NCBI RefSeq assembly: GCF_900078315.1
Contig: NZ_FKBS01000025.1
Location: 1-64,000, forward strand
DNA: 64,000 bases
Source: Bordetella ansorpii
GTDB taxonomy: Bacteria; Pseudomonadota; Gammaproteobacteria; Burkholderiales; Burkholderiaceae_B
Direction of reading: 5' to 3'
In this document: in pieces, positions 49,355 through 59,573 of the stretch
Position numbering within the stretch: the first letter of the stretch is position 1
Layout of the letters: every line of letters starts with the position of its first letter
Program-made: the position numbers and the translations under genes
The notes under the pieces: generated by a model
Databases searched by the model: none
Told to the model about the DNA's origin: nothing
What the model saw: the letters and a program-made list of their open reading frames with translations, nothing else

Positions 49355-49570
49355 TAAATTAGAAAAGCATAGCGATTACCGCCATGCGGTGCCAGGGCAT
49401 CGGGCAACTGTGACCCACTGGACCCAAAGTGGCCTGGAAGAAAGGGCCGCCGCGCGTGGAGACGATTGGAAGTCGGCCACTCATGCCACGTGCGGCAGGC
49501 TATCGCCAAACCGCCCGGCAGGTCGACCCGACAGGGATGAATACGGCACCCATGTGCGCCGTTTCGAGCA
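49355..49570. other. non-coding stretch between brnT and tRNA-Val terminator
   Basis: About 215 bp with no convincing gene. Base composition is mixed, AT-rich at 49330-49380 and GC-rich after. No integrase, direct repeat of the tRNA end, or insertion sequence end was seen, though the position beside a tRNA and a broken toxin gene suggests an old insertion. Confidence 0.4.
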
Positions 49571-49571
49571 G

Positions 49572-49608
49572 AAAAAACAAAGGCCCGGACTGGTGTCCGG
49601 GCCTTTGT
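49572..49608 (-). terminator. intrinsic terminator after tRNA-Val
   Basis: On the minus strand the stem AAAGGCCCGGAC/GTCCGGGCCTTT (loop ACCA) is followed by a T-rich run (GTTTTTTC), ending the tRNA transcript 15 bp beyond its 3' end. Confidence 0.85.
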
Positions 49609-49622
49609 CTTCGAGAATTCCT

Positions 49623-49697
49623 TGGTGGGCGGTACAAGTTTCGAACTTGTGACCCCTGCCGTGTGAAGGCAGTGCTCTACCACTGAGCTAACCGCCC
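49623..49697 (-). tRNA. tRNA-Val (anticodon CAC)
   Basis: A complete cloverleaf: acceptor GGGCGGT/ACCGCCC, D arm GCTC..GAGC, anticodon stem CTGCC/GGCAG around loop TTCACAC (anticodon CAC, reading GUG), T arm ACAAG-TTCGAAA-CTTGT. The 3' CCA is encoded. 75 nt, with a terminator immediately after. Confidence 0.95.
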
Positions 49698-49786
49698 AAA
49701 GAAGAAAAAGATTCTAACATGGGTTTTTTCAGCATGCAAGCTGCGATGCCGTCATACCGCCATCTTCGTACCAATGACGATCCCGG

Positions 49787-50524
49787 TCAGGCCACCGCTT
49801 CCGGCGCCGGCTCGGGCGGCTGCTCCAGCCGGCGCCAGACGCACGCCCCCTTCACCGCCTTGTCCAGGTCCTGCAGGTAGGCCTCGTGCTCGGCCAGTTC
49901 CTCGGCGCTGACGGTGACCACCTGCAGCACCGACGCATCGAACTTGCCCAGCACCAGGCCGCTGCCACTACCCTGCTGGCCGTCGTCGGCGTCGATCAGC
50001 AGCGCGTCCTGGCCGCGCGTCATGGCCAGCCACACCTCGGCCAGCAACTGCGAGTCGAGCAATGCCCCGTGCAGCGTACGGTGCGCGTTCGAGATGCCGA
50101 AGCGGTCGCACAGCGCGTCCAGCGAGTTGCGCTTGCCCGGGAACAGCAGGCGCGCCTGCTGCAGCGAGTCGGTGATGACCTCGCAGTGCTCGGCGATCGG
50201 GCCGCGGCCCACCTTGGCCAGCTCGGCGTTGAAGAACTTCACGTCGAACGAGGCGTTGTGCGCGATCAGTTCGGCGCCCTGGATGAACTCGATGAACTGC
50301 TCGGCCACTTCGGGAAAGCGCGGCTTGTCGGCCAGGAACTCGGTGGTCAGGCCGTGCACCGCCAGCGCCTCGGGATCGCTGTCGCGGTCCGGGTTCAGGT
50401 AGATGTGCAGGTTGCGGCCGGTGACGGTACGGTTGATGACCTCGACACAGCCGATTTCGATGATGCGGTGGCCCTGGTTGGGGTCCAGCCCCGTGGTTTC
50501 GGTATCGAAGACGATCTGGCGCAT
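49787..50524 (-). CDS. dnaQ: DNA polymerase III epsilon subunit (3'-5' exonuclease)
   Basis: 245-residue proofreading subunit. Exo I is FDTETTGLDP (Asp, Glu metal ligands), Exo II HNASFDVKF, and Exo III-epsilon HGALLDSQLLAEVW (His and Asp). The C-terminal region (about 190-245) should bind the polymerase alpha subunit. rnhA, often adjacent to dnaQ, lies 4.4 kb away here, separated by an RND efflux operon on the same strand. Confidence 0.95.
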   Translation of the reverse strand: MRQIVFDTETTGLDPNQGHRIIEIGCVEVINRTVTGRNLHIYLNPDRDSDPEALAVHGLTTEFLADKPRFPEVAEQFIEFIQGAELIAHNASFDVKFFNAELAKVGRGPIAEHCEVITDSLQQARLLFPGKRNSLDALCDRFGISNAHRTLHGALLDSQLLAEVWLAMTRGQDALLIDADDGQQGSGSGLVLGKFDASVLQVVTVSAEELAEHEAYLQDLDKAVKGACVWRRLEQPPEPAPEAVA

Positions 50525-50542
50525 GGGCGAATCTTGAATATC

Positions 50543-53500
50543 TCAGTCGGAAGCGGCCGGCGCGTGGCCGGGTTCGCGCGGGGCGGCGGTGGCGGCGTGC
50601 GCCTGCGGGCGCGACGACGCGATCAGCGAATAGGCCACCGGCACGACGAACAAAGTCAGTAGTGTACCCAGGGACAGGCCCCCCACCAGCACCCAGCCGA
50701 TCTGCTGCCGCGATTCGGCCCCCGCGCCGGTGGCCAGCGCCAGCGGCACGGTGCCCAGCACCATGGCGCCCGTGGTCATCAGAATGGGCCGCAGGCGCAG
50801 CACGCTGGCCTCGACCACCGCCTCGGCCAGTTCCATGCCCTGGTCGCGAAGCTGGTTGGCGAATTCGACGATCAGGATGCCGTGCTTGGTGATGAGACCC
50901 ACCAATGTGATCAGGCCGATCTGGCTGTAGATGGACAGCGTGCCGCCCGTCAGATAGAGCGCCGCCAGCGCCCCCGTCATCGACAGCGGCACCGACAGCA
51001 TGATCACGAACGGATTGCGCCAGCTTTCGAACTGCGCGGCCAGCACCAAGTAGATGAAGGCCAGCGCCATCACGAACACCAGGTAGATGCTGCCCGACGA
51101 ATCGCGGTACTCGCGCGACTGGCCGTCCAGATCGGTGACCACCGTATTCGGCAGCACCTGGCGCGCCACGGCGTTCATGTGGTCCAGCACCTCGCCCAGC
51201 GCGTAGCCGGGCGCCACGGCGGCATCCAGCTTGACCGCGCGCATGCGGTTGAAGTGGTTCAGCGACTGCGGCGACACGCCCTCGCGCACCGACAGCAGGT
51301 TGTCCAGCCGCACCATGCTGCCGTCGCGGGCGCGCACGTAGATGTCGGAGATGTCGGCCGGGTTGGCGCGGTCGCGCGGCGTGACCTGCACGATCACGTC
51401 GTACTGCTCGCCCTCGTCCTTGTAGCGCGTGACCTGCCGGCCGCCCAGCATGGATTCGAGCGTGCGGCCCACCACGTCCACGCCGGCGCCGACGTCGGCC
51501 ATCTTGTCGCGGTCGACCTGCACGCGCAACTCCGGCGTGTTCAGGCGCAGGTCGGTGTCCAGGTTGAGCAGGCCGGGATAGCCGCGCAGGGCTTCCTGCA
51601 TGGCACCCGCCAGCTTGGCCAGCTCGGGATACGGCGCCTGGCTCATGATGATGAATTCCACCGGCTTGGAGCGCGACGATTGCCCCAGCGACGGCGGATT
51701 GTTCGGAAAGGCGCGCACGCCCGGCAGCGAGGCGAACCTGGGCTGCAGCTCGCGCGCGATCTCCTGCTGGGTGCGCTCGCGCTCGCTCCAGGGCTTCAGG
51801 CGCAGGATGGCCGTGCCGTCGATCACCGTGGGAAAACCCACCGTGGTCTGGCTGGCCGCGCCCTCGGGCACGGCGGCGTAGAAGGTCTCGATGTCCTGCA
51901 TGTTGGCCAGCGTATAGCCCACGGTGGCGCCGTCCGGCGCGGTGACCACGCCCTGTATCACGCCGCGGTCTTCCACCGGGGCCAGCTCGCTCTTGACCAC
52001 CTTGAACAGCACGGCGCTGGTCAACGCCACCAAAAGGCCGATGCCGATCACGCCCCAGCGCCAGCGCAACGCCCCCCGCAAGGCGCGACGGTAGCCGCGC
52101 CCCAACCCGTCGAGCCAGCCTTCGATCAGGTTGTACAGGCGTCCGTGGCTGGGCTGGTGGCGCAGCAACTGCGAGCACATCATGGGCGTCAGCGTCAGCG
52201 CCACGAAGCCGGACACCAACACCGAGCCCGCCAGCGTCAGCGCGAACTCGATGAACAGCTTGCCGGTGCGGCCCGTGGCGAAGGCCAGCGGCGCGTACAC
52301 GGTGACCAGCGTCAGCGTCATCGCCACCACGGCGAAGCCGATTTCGCGCGCGCCCCGGATGGCGGCCTGGCGGCGCGGCATGCCCTCTTCGATGTGGCGG
52401 TAGATGTTCTCCAGCACCACGATGGCGTCGTCCACCACCAGGCCGATGGCCAGCACCATCGCCAGCAGCGTCAGCGTGTTGACGGAGAAGCCGAACAGGA
52501 ACATCAGCGCGCACGCCCCCACCAGCGACACCGGAATGGTGACGATGGGAATGATGCTGGCGCGCAGGTTGCGCAGGAAGAAGAAGATGACCAGTACCAC
52601 CAGCACGACGGCTTCCATGATGGTGTGGAAAACCGAATCGATGGACTCCTCGATGAACACCGAGGTGTCGTAGGCGATGTTCAGCTTCATGCCCGCGGGC
52701 AGGCTTTCATTCAACCGTTCGACCTCGGCGCGCGCCGCCTGCGACAGCTCCAGCGGGTTGGCGGTGGACTGGCGCGTGATGCCGATGTTCAGCGCCGACT
52801 TGCCGTTGTAGCGCGAGATGACGCGGTCGTCGGCCGCCCCGATCTCGACCTTGGACACGTCGCGCAGCCGCACCGGATAGCCCTTCACGTTGGCCACGAT
52901 GACGTTCTCGAACTGCGCCGGCGTCTGCAGATCGGTGGACGACACGACGGTGAACTCCCGGGTGCGCGACTCGATGCGCCCCGCCGGAATCTCCACGTTC
53001 TGCGACTGCAACGACGACTCGACGTCCTGCACCGTCAGGCCGTAGGCCGCCAGCTTGTCGCGGTCGACGTAGATGCGCATGGACGGCAGGCGCTCGCCGA
53101 ACACGCGCACCTCGGCCGCGCCCGGCAGCACCGACAGCCGCGTCTTCACGTAGCGGTTGATGTAGTCGGAGGCCTGTACGTTGGAGTACGTGCCCGCCTC
53201 GACCGCGATGTAGATGATGGGCTGCGAGTCGGCCTCGACCTTGCCGATGATGGGTTCGTCGATCTCGTCGGGCAGGAAGCGCCGCGCGCGCGAGACCTTG
53301 TCGCGCACGTCGGCGGCCGCCGAGTCGGGATCGCGCGACAGGTGGAACTTGATGTTGATCAGGCTGCGCTCGGAGCGGCTGCGCGAGGTCATCACGTCCA
53401 CGCCCTCGATGCCGGCCAACTGGTCTTCCAGCGGCTTGGTGACCTGCGACTCGATCACCTCGGGCGAGGCGCCCTTGTAGGTGGTGTCCACCGAGACGAT

Positions 53501-53629
53501 GGGTTCGTCGATGCGGGGATACTCGCGCACCGTCAGGCGCGAATACGAGATCAGGCCGACCAGCACCACGATCAGGGACAGCACCGAGGCGAATACCGGG
53601 CGCTTGATGCAGATCTCGGAAATGACCAT
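50543..53629 (-). CDS. RND efflux transporter, HAE1 (AcrB/MexF-like) family
   Basis: 1028-residue inner-membrane proton-drug antiporter, with 12 membrane helices and two large periplasmic loops. It begins ISEICIKRPVFASVLSLIVVLVGLISYSRL and carries the proton-relay Asp pair in LAIGLVVDDAIVVLENIYRHIEEG. It follows the membrane-fusion gene by 15 bp. No outer-membrane factor gene is present in the operon, so it must use one encoded elsewhere. Substrate range cannot be read from the sequence; multidrug export is likely. Confidence 0.94.
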   Translation of the reverse strand: MVISEICIKRPVFASVLSLIVVLVGLISYSRLTVREYPRIDEPIVSVDTTYKGASPEVIESQVTKPLEDQLAGIEGVDVMTSRSRSERSLINIKFHLSRDPDSAAADVRDKVSRARRFLPDEIDEPIIGKVEADSQPIIYIAVEAGTYSNVQASDYINRYVKTRLSVLPGAAEVRVFGERLPSMRIYVDRDKLAAYGLTVQDVESSLQSQNVEIPAGRIESRTREFTVVSSTDLQTPAQFENVIVANVKGYPVRLRDVSKVEIGAADDRVISRYNGKSALNIGITRQSTANPLELSQAARAEVERLNESLPAGMKLNIAYDTSVFIEESIDSVFHTIMEAVVLVVLVIFFFLRNLRASIIPIVTIPVSLVGACALMFLFGFSVNTLTLLAMVLAIGLVVDDAIVVLENIYRHIEEGMPRRQAAIRGAREIGFAVVAMTLTLVTVYAPLAFATGRTGKLFIEFALTLAGSVLVSGFVALTLTPMMCSQLLRHQPSHGRLYNLIEGWLDGLGRGYRRALRGALRWRWGVIGIGLLVALTSAVLFKVVKSELAPVEDRGVIQGVVTAPDGATVGYTLANMQDIETFYAAVPEGAASQTTVGFPTVIDGTAILRLKPWSERERTQQEIARELQPRFASLPGVRAFPNNPPSLGQSSRSKPVEFIIMSQAPYPELAKLAGAMQEALRGYPGLLNLDTDLRLNTPELRVQVDRDKMADVGAGVDVVGRTLESMLGGRQVTRYKDEGEQYDVIVQVTPRDRANPADISDIYVRARDGSMVRLDNLLSVREGVSPQSLNHFNRMRAVKLDAAVAPGYALGEVLDHMNAVARQVLPNTVVTDLDGQSREYRDSSGSIYLVFVMALAFIYLVLAAQFESWRNPFVIMLSVPLSMTGALAALYLTGGTLSIYSQIGLITLVGLITKHGILIVEFANQLRDQGMELAEAVVEASVLRLRPILMTTGAMVLGTVPLALATGAGAESRQQIGWVLVGGLSLGTLLTLFVVPVAYSLIASSRPQAHAATAAPREPGHAPAASD

Positions 53630-53644
53630 GCGCCGCTCCTTTTT

Positions 53645-54739
53645 TCAGGTCTTGCCGGCGACGGACACCGGCGATCCGTCGGTCAGCCGCTGCAGCCCGG
53701 CCACCACCAGTTGGTCGCCCGCCGTGACGCCGGCCAGGATCTCGACACGGCCCTCGCGGCGTTCGCCGATGGTGACCTCGACGCGCCGGGCGCGGCCGTC
53801 GTGCACGCGATAGACGTACTGGCTCTGGCCCGACGGCGACAGCGCCGCCTCGGGCACGACCAGCGCGCGGTCCTCGGCGAACGTCAGCTGCACGCGCGCG
53901 AACATGCCGGGGCGCAGGCTGGCGTCGGCATTGGGCACGGTGGCGCGCAGCAGGATGGACCGTCCCCCCGCATCGACCAGCGGACTGACGGCGTAGACCT
54001 CGCCCGGCCGATCCTTCCCCGGCAGGGCGTCCAGCCGCATGGTCAGGCGCTGGCCCACGCTGACCTTGCTGAGATACATCTCGGGCACGCGGAAATCGAC
54101 CTTCAGCGGATCGATGGATTCCAGCGGCGCCAGGTCCTGCCCCTGGTTCACGTAGTCGCCCACCGACACGTCGCGCAGGCCCACGATGCCGGAGAACGGC
54201 GCACGGATGGTCATCTTGTCCAGGCGCGCCTGCGCCAACTGGGCGGCGGCCTGCTGCACCTTCAGTTCGCTGACGGCGTCGTCGCGCGCCTGCAGGCTGA
54301 CGAAGCCCCGGCCATGCAGATCCACGGCGCGGCGATGGCGGCTTTCCGCCAGCGACAGGCTGGCGCGGGCCTGGGCCAGCTCGGCGCGCGGCACCGAATC
54401 GTCCAGGCGCACCAGCACCTGCCCGCGCTCGACGGCCTGGCCTTCACGGAATTCGATGTGCTGGACGCGTCCCGCCACTTCGGGACGCAGTACGACGGAC
54501 TCGTCGGAACGCAGGCTGCCGACGGCGGCGATACCGCGCGTGAACGGCACCCTGTCGACGACGACGACCTCGACGCGCACGGGGGCTTGCGGCTTGGACT
54601 GCGCGGCAGGCGCGGCGTTCGTGGCAGAGGGCGCCGCTTCCCGTGCCGGCATCAGGCGGGGAACGTACAGGCCCAAGGCCGCTCCCGCGGCCAGCCCGAC
54701 CGCCAGCGTGGCGGCCAAGAAGACTTTGTTCATAAGCAA
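53645..54739 (-). CDS. RND efflux periplasmic adaptor (membrane fusion protein)
   Basis: 364-residue adaptor: N-terminal membrane anchor or uncleaved signal (about 5-25, no lipobox), low-complexity linker (about 35-50), barrel-sandwich (lipoyl) halves around a short coiled-coil hairpin (about 100-165, LARAQARASLSLAESRHRRAV-like heptads), then beta-barrel and membrane-proximal domains. First gene of the two-gene efflux operon. No regulator gene is adjacent. Confidence 0.92.
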   Translation of the reverse strand: MLMNKVFLAATLAVGLAAGAALGLYVPRLMPAREAAPSATNAAPAAQSKPQAPVRVEVVVVDRVPFTRGIAAVGSLRSDESVVLRPEVAGRVQHIEFREGQAVERGQVLVRLDDSVPRAELAQARASLSLAESRHRRAVDLHGRGFVSLQARDDAVSELKVQQAAAQLAQARLDKMTIRAPFSGIVGLRDVSVGDYVNQGQDLAPLESIDPLKVDFRVPEMYLSKVSVGQRLTMRLDALPGKDRPGEVYAVSPLVDAGGRSILLRATVPNADASLRPGMFARVQLTFAEDRALVVPEAALSPSGQSQYVYRVHDGRARRVEVTIGERREGRVEILAGVTAGDQLVVAGLQRLTDGSPVSVAGKT

Positions 54740-54903
54740 GGTCGCGGCGCGACGGCGTGGACAGGGACGGCGGCGTGATGCGCGATGGATACACCGCGCC
54801 GGCCACGCACTTTAGCACCGGGCCCTGCGCGCTGGAACCGTCGCGCGGCGCGATCCGCCCGAACGACGGCTAGGGTATTCCCGAAGCCACCGGCACGGAT
54901 ACC

Positions 54904-55365
54904 TCAGCGCTTGCGCAGGCTTTCCACGCCCTGGTTGGCCAGGGCATCGGCGCGTTCGTTGCCCGGATCGCCCGCATGGCCGCGCACCCAGCGCCACGAC
55001 ACCGTGTGGCGGCGCACCTGTTCGTCCAGCGCCTGCCACAGCTCGGCGTTCTTCACGGGCTTCTTGTCGGCGGTCATCCAGCCGCGCCGCTTCCAGTTGG
55101 CCAGCCACTCGGTCATGCCCTTCATCACGTACTGCGAATCGGTATGGATGACGACGGTGCAGGCGCGCTTGAGCGCATTCAGGCCCTCGATCACGGCCAG
55201 CAGCTCCATGCGGTTGTTGGTGGTGTTGGCCTCGCCGCCATGCAGGGTCTTCTCGTGCGCGCCGGCGCGCATCAGCACGCCCCACCCGCCCGGTCCGGGA
55301 TTGCCCTTGCAGGCGCCATCGGTCCACATTTCGACGACCTGGCCGCCGCTTTCGTTTTCTTGCAT
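54904..55365 (-). CDS. rnhA: ribonuclease HI
   Basis: 153-residue enzyme that cuts RNA in RNA-DNA hybrids. Catalytic residues are seen in [17 protein letters not shown] (Asp16), NNRMELLAV (Glu), [10 protein letters not shown] (Asp) and the late GNERADALA (Asp). It lies downstream of a methyltransferase gene on the same strand (103 bp). The rnhA-methyltransferase-gloB-mltD neighbourhood is conserved in related bacteria. Confidence 0.95.
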   Translation of the reverse strand: MQENESGGQVVEMWTDGACKGNPGPGGWGVLMRAGAHEKTLHGGEANTTNNRMELLAVIEGLNALKRACTVVIHTDSQYVMKGMTEWLANWKRRGWMTADKKPVKNAELWQALDEQVRRHTVSWRWVRGHAGDPGNERADALANQGVESLRKR

Positions 55366-55468
55366 CTTGTCCTTCGCGTTGTTCGCCCCCGAAAGGCGGG
55401 CGGATGAATCATGGAGGGTTCGGGCGCGTCAATGCGCGGCCGTGGACATGCCCGCGCGGACCGCCCCG

Positions 55469-56239
55469 CTAGCGTGGCGCGGAATCCGCCTGCCGGCTGA
55501 CCGCCACCGGTGCGGGCGCCGCGCGCTTCAGTTTTTTCTTCCAACCCGGCCCGATGAGCCGCATCGTGGCCACGCGCTTGGTGGCCGACACCACGTATAC
55601 CGAACCGCCCAGCGACCACCAGCGCGCACCGTGGCGGTCCATGAAGCGCCAGCGGCGCAGCCAGTGCTCGGTGCGGCACGCCGGCACATAGCAGCCGAAA
55701 CGGCCCGGCTCGGCCTCGAAAGACATCAGTTTCAGCCAGTCTTTCAGGCGCGGCAGCGACACCTGCGCGGAAATGGGCTGTGGCAGCCACGCCTCCATGC
55801 CCGGCATGGCATTGCGCGCGCCCCACAGGCTGAACGGATTGAACCCCGAGATGATGACGCGCCCTTCGGGCACCAGCACGCGCTCGACCTCGCGCAGCAC
55901 CAGGTGGGGATCTTCGGTGCATTCGAACGCATGCGGCAGCACCAGCAGATCGACCGTCTGCGACTCGAAAGGCAGCGCCTCGGGCTCGGCCACCACGCAG
56001 CCCTGCCATTGCCCGGCCACTTCGGGTTCGGGCATCTCGGTGCCGACGTAGGCCTTGAACGGCATGCGGTTGGCGCGCAGCAGGTCGTGCTCGGCCAGGC
56101 CCACCTGCCAGGCCTGGAAACCGAACACGTCGGCGACCAGCGCGTCGATCTGTTCCTGCTCCCAGGCCAGGGCATATTGCCCGGGCGGGGTCTGGAACCA
56201 ATCGGCCAGTTCTACAATCGGCGGGGTCTGTTCTGCCAC
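55469..56239 (-). CDS. class I SAM-dependent methyltransferase-like protein
   Basis: 256-residue cytoplasmic protein with a degenerate class I methyltransferase core: motif II-like SQTVDLLVLPHAFECTEDPH and motif III-like ERVLVPEGRVIISGFNPFSLWG. The N-terminal glycine-rich SAM loop is poorly conserved. It lies between rnhA and the divergent gloB (20 bp between starts), a conserved pairing. Substrate unknown. Confidence 0.82.
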   Translation of the reverse strand: MAEQTPPIVELADWFQTPPGQYALAWEQEQIDALVADVFGFQAWQVGLAEHDLLRANRMPFKAYVGTEMPEPEVAGQWQGCVVAEPEALPFESQTVDLLVLPHAFECTEDPHLVLREVERVLVPEGRVIISGFNPFSLWGARNAMPGMEAWLPQPISAQVSLPRLKDWLKLMSFEAEPGRFGCYVPACRTEHWLRRWRFMDRHGARWWSLGGSVYVVSATKRVATMRLIGPGWKKKLKRAAPAPVAVSRQADSAPR

Positions 56240-56259
56240 TTTCGCATGGGTCCTTGTCT

Positions 56260-57081
56260 ATGATGCCCGTCCCGCCTGCTTCCGCAGACAGCCGCGCCCC
56301 CGGCGCCGCGCTGCTGCCCTTGCCTGCTTTCACCGACAACTATATCTGGGCCGTGGTCCGCGACGGCCAGGCCGCCGTGGTCGATCCCGGCCAGGCCGAG
56401 CCTGTCCTGCGGCTGCTGCAAGCGCGCGGCATCACGCTGCGCGCCATTCTACTCACCCATCATCACGGCGACCACGTAGGCGGCGTGCTGGAATTGCTGC
56501 AGGCCACCGGCGCCAAGGTCTATGGCCCCGCCAGCGAGCAACTGCCGCATTGCGACGTGCGCCTGGCCGAAGGCGACCGCGTCAGCCTGCCCGAACTCGA
56601 CCTGGACCTGCGAGTGCTGGACGTGCCCGGCCATACCGCGGGCCACATCGCCTTCCACGGAAAAATGGGGGACACACCTGTGCTTTTCTGCGGGGATACC
56701 CTGTTCATGGCGGGCTGCGGCAGGCTGTTCGAGGGCACGCCTGCGCAAATGACCGAATCTCTGGCAAAATTGGCGGCCCTGCCGCCCGCCACCCAGGTCT
56801 GCTGTGCTCACGAGTACACTCTTGCGAACCTGAAATGGGCATTGGCAGTCGAGCCCGAGAACACCGACCTGCATCAGGTCACCCAGCGGGCGAGGCTGTT
56901 GCGCGAAAAAGATCTGCCCACCCTGCCTTCGAGCATCGGTCAGGAATTGCAGACGAACCCTTTTCTGCGTACTCGCCATCCCGAAATCGCCCAAGCCGCA
57001 GCAGCCTGGGCAGGCCAGCCGTTATCGTCGCCGGTCGAAGTCTTCGCTGCCTTGCGACGATGGAAGAACGAATTCAAATAA
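56260..57081 (+). CDS. gloB: hydroxyacylglutathione hydrolase (glyoxalase II)
   Basis: 273-residue metallo-beta-lactamase-fold enzyme that hydrolyses S-lactoylglutathione, completing methylglyoxal detoxification. Metal-binding THHHGDHVGG and the VPGHTAGHIA and FCGDTLFMAGCGRLFEG segments are present, with a C-terminal glutathione-binding domain. Starts at the ATG-ATG pair at 56260; a TTG two codons earlier is possible. mltD follows 4 bp after the stop, so the two are co-transcribed. Confidence 0.95.
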   Translation: MMPVPPASADSRAPGAALLPLPAFTDNYIWAVVRDGQAAVVDPGQAEPVLRLLQARGITLRAILLTHHHGDHVGGVLELLQATGAKVYGPASEQLPHCDVRLAEGDRVSLPELDLDLRVLDVPGHTAGHIAFHGKMGDTPVLFCGDTLFMAGCGRLFEGTPAQMTESLAKLAALPPATQVCCAHEYTLANLKWALAVEPENTDLHQVTQRARLLREKDLPTLPSSIGQELQTNPFLRTRHPEIAQAAAAWAGQPLSSPVEVFAALRRWKNEFK

Positions 57082-57085
57082 GCCG

Positions 57086-58501
57086 ATGAGCCTAACCCGA
57101 CTCTTTATCCCCCTGCTTCTGGCGATGCTGGCCGGATGCGCCGGCACCAGCCCCACCAAACCGGAACAGACCGCTGCAACCGAAGCCGCCGCCAAGCAAC
57201 AGGCGCAACGCATCGACCGCTATCTTGCCCGCGACACCTCGCGCACGGTCGACCTGACCCACCCGCCGCGCGACGCCTGGGACCGCATCCGCCGCGGTTT
57301 CGCGATCCCGAACCTGAATACCGACCTGTCGCAGCAATGGACCGACTACTACGCCTCGCACCCCGAGGCGGTCCAGCGCATGGCGCAGCGCGCGGGCAAG
57401 TACCTGTACTACATCGTCGACGAGATCAACCGGCGCGGCCTGCCCACCGAACTGGCGCTGCTGCCCTTCGTCGAAAGCGCCTACAACCCCACCGCGCTGT
57501 CGCACGCCCAGGCGTCGGGCCTGTGGCAGTTCGTGCCCGCGACCGGCACGCACTACAACCTGAAGCAGGACTGGTGGCGTGACGAGCGCCGCGATCCCAT
57601 CGCCTCGACCAACGCCGCGCTGGACTACCTCGAATACCTGTTCGAGATGCAGGGCGACTGGTACCTGGCGCTGGCCTCGTACAACTGGGGCGAAGGCTCG
57701 GTGCAACGCGCCATGGGCAAGAACGAGAACGCGGGCCGGCCCACCGACTACCTGTCGCTGGACATGCCCGACGAGACGCGCAACTACGTGCCCAAGCTGC
57801 AGGCGATCAAGAACATCATCTCCAATCCGCAGAAGTACGCGGTGGTGCTGCCGCCCGTGGGCAACACGCCTTACTTCACCGCGGTCAGCAAGCACCGCGA
57901 CATCGACATCGAGGTCGCCGCCAAGCTGGCCGAGATGCCGCTGGACGAGTTCAAGGCGCTGAACCCCTCGTTCAAGCAGCCCATGATCCGTGGCGAACAC
58001 GCGGCCACGCTGCTGCTGCCGGCCGATCGCGTCGATGTCTTCAACGCCAACCTGGCCAGCTACAAGGGCAAGCTGAGCGCCTGGTCGGTCTACCAGGTCC
58101 GCCGTGGCGAGACCCTGGCCTCGGTGGCCAAGCGCGTCGGCGTCCCGCAAGCGCGCCTGCGCGCCGCCAACGAGCTGCCGCGCCGCGCCAAACTGGCGGC
58201 CGGCCAGAACCTGCTGATCCCGGTGTCGGGCGCCGAGGGCGGCGTCCAGCTGGCCTCGCTGTCGCCCGCCCCCGCCAGCGCGCTGGAAAGCGCGCCGGCC
58301 GTGGTCTCGCCGCGTGCCCGCACCCGCGGCGCGCAGCCCAACGTGCGCACGCACAAGGTACGCTCGGGCGACACGCTGTACTCCATCGCCCGCAACTACG
58401 GCACCAGCGTCGACACGCTGCGCGCCCTGAACAACCTGAAGGGCAGCAACCTGAAGATCGGCTCGCAGTTGCGCATTCCGGGCACCGACACCCGCGGCTG
58501 A
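57086..58501 (+). CDS. mltD: membrane-bound lytic murein transglycosylase D
   Basis: 471-residue lipoprotein (lipobox LAGC, Cys17) that cleaves peptidoglycan to 1,6-anhydro products. Lytic transglycosylase domain about 100-250, with catalytic Glu in [14 protein letters not shown] and [15 protein letters not shown]. Two LysM repeats follow (about 330-375, [16 protein letters not shown], and about 420-465, [16 protein letters not shown]). Co-transcribed with gloB. The chosen start is the ATG giving [20 protein letters not shown]. Confidence 0.94.
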   Translation: MSLTRLFIPLLLAMLAGCAGTSPTKPEQTAATEAAAKQQAQRIDRYLARDTSRTVDLTHPPRDAWDRIRRGFAIPNLNTDLSQQWTDYYASHPEAVQRMAQRAGKYLYYIVDEINRRGLPTELALLPFVESAYNPTALSHAQASGLWQFVPATGTHYNLKQDWWRDERRDPIASTNAALDYLEYLFEMQGDWYLALASYNWGEGSVQRAMGKNENAGRPTDYLSLDMPDETRNYVPKLQAIKNIISNPQKYAVVLPPVGNTPYFTAVSKHRDIDIEVAAKLAEMPLDEFKALNPSFKQPMIRGEHAATLLLPADRVDVFNANLASYKGKLSAWSVYQVRRGETLASVAKRVGVPQARLRAANELPRRAKLAAGQNLLIPVSGAEGGVQLASLSPAPASALESAPAVVSPRARTRGAQPNVRTHKVRSGDTLYSIARNYGTSVDTLRALNNLKGSNLKIGSQLRIPGTDTRG

Positions 58502-58673
58502 TGCGTCGGATCGGCGCGTCCGCCACGCGGGCGCGCCAAACTCCTTAAAATACTGGCGCACGCAGTACGCAATACCCGTCGTACGCCACCTCCATCCGTA
58601 CGCGACTCCGCCGTACACAAACAAGACGACCGCGCGCGGCGCGATCCGCGCGGCGGCAAGACAAGGAAGAACC

Positions 58674-59456
58674 ATGGGCTTTCTCGCCGGCAAGCGCATC
58701 CTGATCACCGGGGTGCTTTCCAACCGTTCCATCGCCTACGGCATCGCGCGCGCCTGCCATCAGCAAGGCGCTGAACTGGCCTTCACCTACGTCGGCGACC
58801 GCTTCAAGGACCGCGTGAGCGAATTCGCCGCCGAGTTCGGCAGCGACATCGTGCTGCCCTGCGACGTCGCCGAAGACGCGCAGATCGAAGGCACGTTCAC
58901 CGAACTGGCCAAGCGCTGGGACGGGCTGGACGGCCTGGTGCACTCGATCGGTTTCGCGCCGCGCGAAGCCATCGCCGGCGACTTCCTGGACGGCCTGTCG
59001 CGCGAAGCCTTCCGCATCGCCCACGATATCTCGGCCTACAGTTTCCCGGCGCTGGCCAAGGCCGCGCTGCCCCTGATGGAAAACCGCAAGGGCGCGCTGC
59101 TGACGCTGACGTACCTGGGCGCCGAGCGCGTGGTGCCCAACTACAACACCATGGGCGTGGCCAAGGCCGCGCTGGAAGCCTCGGTGCGCTACCTGGCCTC
59201 GACGCTGGGCCCGCGCGGCATCCGCGCCAACGGCATCTCGGCCGGTCCCATCAAGACCCTGGCCGCCAGCGGCATCAAGGACTTCTCGTCGATCCTGAAG
59301 TTCGTCGAACAGCACGCTCCGCTGCGCCGCAACGTCACCATCGAAGACGTGGGCAACACCGCCGCCTTCCTGCTGTCCGATCTGGCCAACGGCATCACCG
59401 GCGAGATCACCCACGTCGACAGCGGTTTCTCGACCATCGTGCCGGGCATGGAATAA
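58674..59456 (+). CDS. fabI: enoyl-ACP reductase FabI
   Basis: 260-residue NADH-dependent enzyme that reduces trans-2-enoyl-ACP in fatty-acid elongation. Visible are the cofactor region [17 protein letters not shown], the catalytic Tyr-x6-Lys in [12 protein letters not shown], and the closing [11 protein letters not shown] strand. It is the triclosan-target type, not FabV or FabK. It stands alone behind a 172-bp gap after mltD; a hairpin and a 13-bp tandem repeat follow. Confidence 0.95.
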   Translation: MGFLAGKRILITGVLSNRSIAYGIARACHQQGAELAFTYVGDRFKDRVSEFAAEFGSDIVLPCDVAEDAQIEGTFTELAKRWDGLDGLVHSIGFAPREAIAGDFLDGLSREAFRIAHDISAYSFPALAKAALPLMENRKGALLTLTYLGAERVVPNYNTMGVAKAALEASVRYLASTLGPRGIRANGISAGPIKTLAASGIKDFSSILKFVEQHAPLRRNVTIEDVGNTAAFLLSDLANGITGEITHVDSGFSTIVPGME

Positions 59457-59513
59457 GGCCCCGGGCTGCCGCCCGCGTGCCCGCCATGACATGGGGGACG
59501 CGGGTGGGCGGCC

Positions 59514-59565
59514 TGCTACGCGCGTCTGCTACACGCGTCTGCTACGCGCGTCTGCTACGCGCGTC
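59514..59565. repeat. 13-bp tandem repeat, four copies, after fabI
   Basis: Four units of TGCTACGCGCGTC (the second with one change) lie head to tail between fabI and the OsmC gene, ending 8 bp before the OsmC stop. Repeats of this kind can vary in copy number. They are too short and unspaced to be CRISPR. Confidence 0.85.
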
Positions 59566-59573
59566 TGCTTCGA

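Noticed and set aside
49355-49697. Possible integrative element attached to tRNA-Val
   Set aside because: No integrase gene and no direct repeat of the tRNA 3' end were found nearby, so only a weak suggestion of past insertion remains.
50882-54778. 1298-codon open frame on the plus strand opposite the RND efflux genes
   Set aside because: It is antisense to two well-recognised genes. Its product is His/Arg/Gln/Asp-rich without domains, which is typical of the reverse frame in GC-rich DNA.
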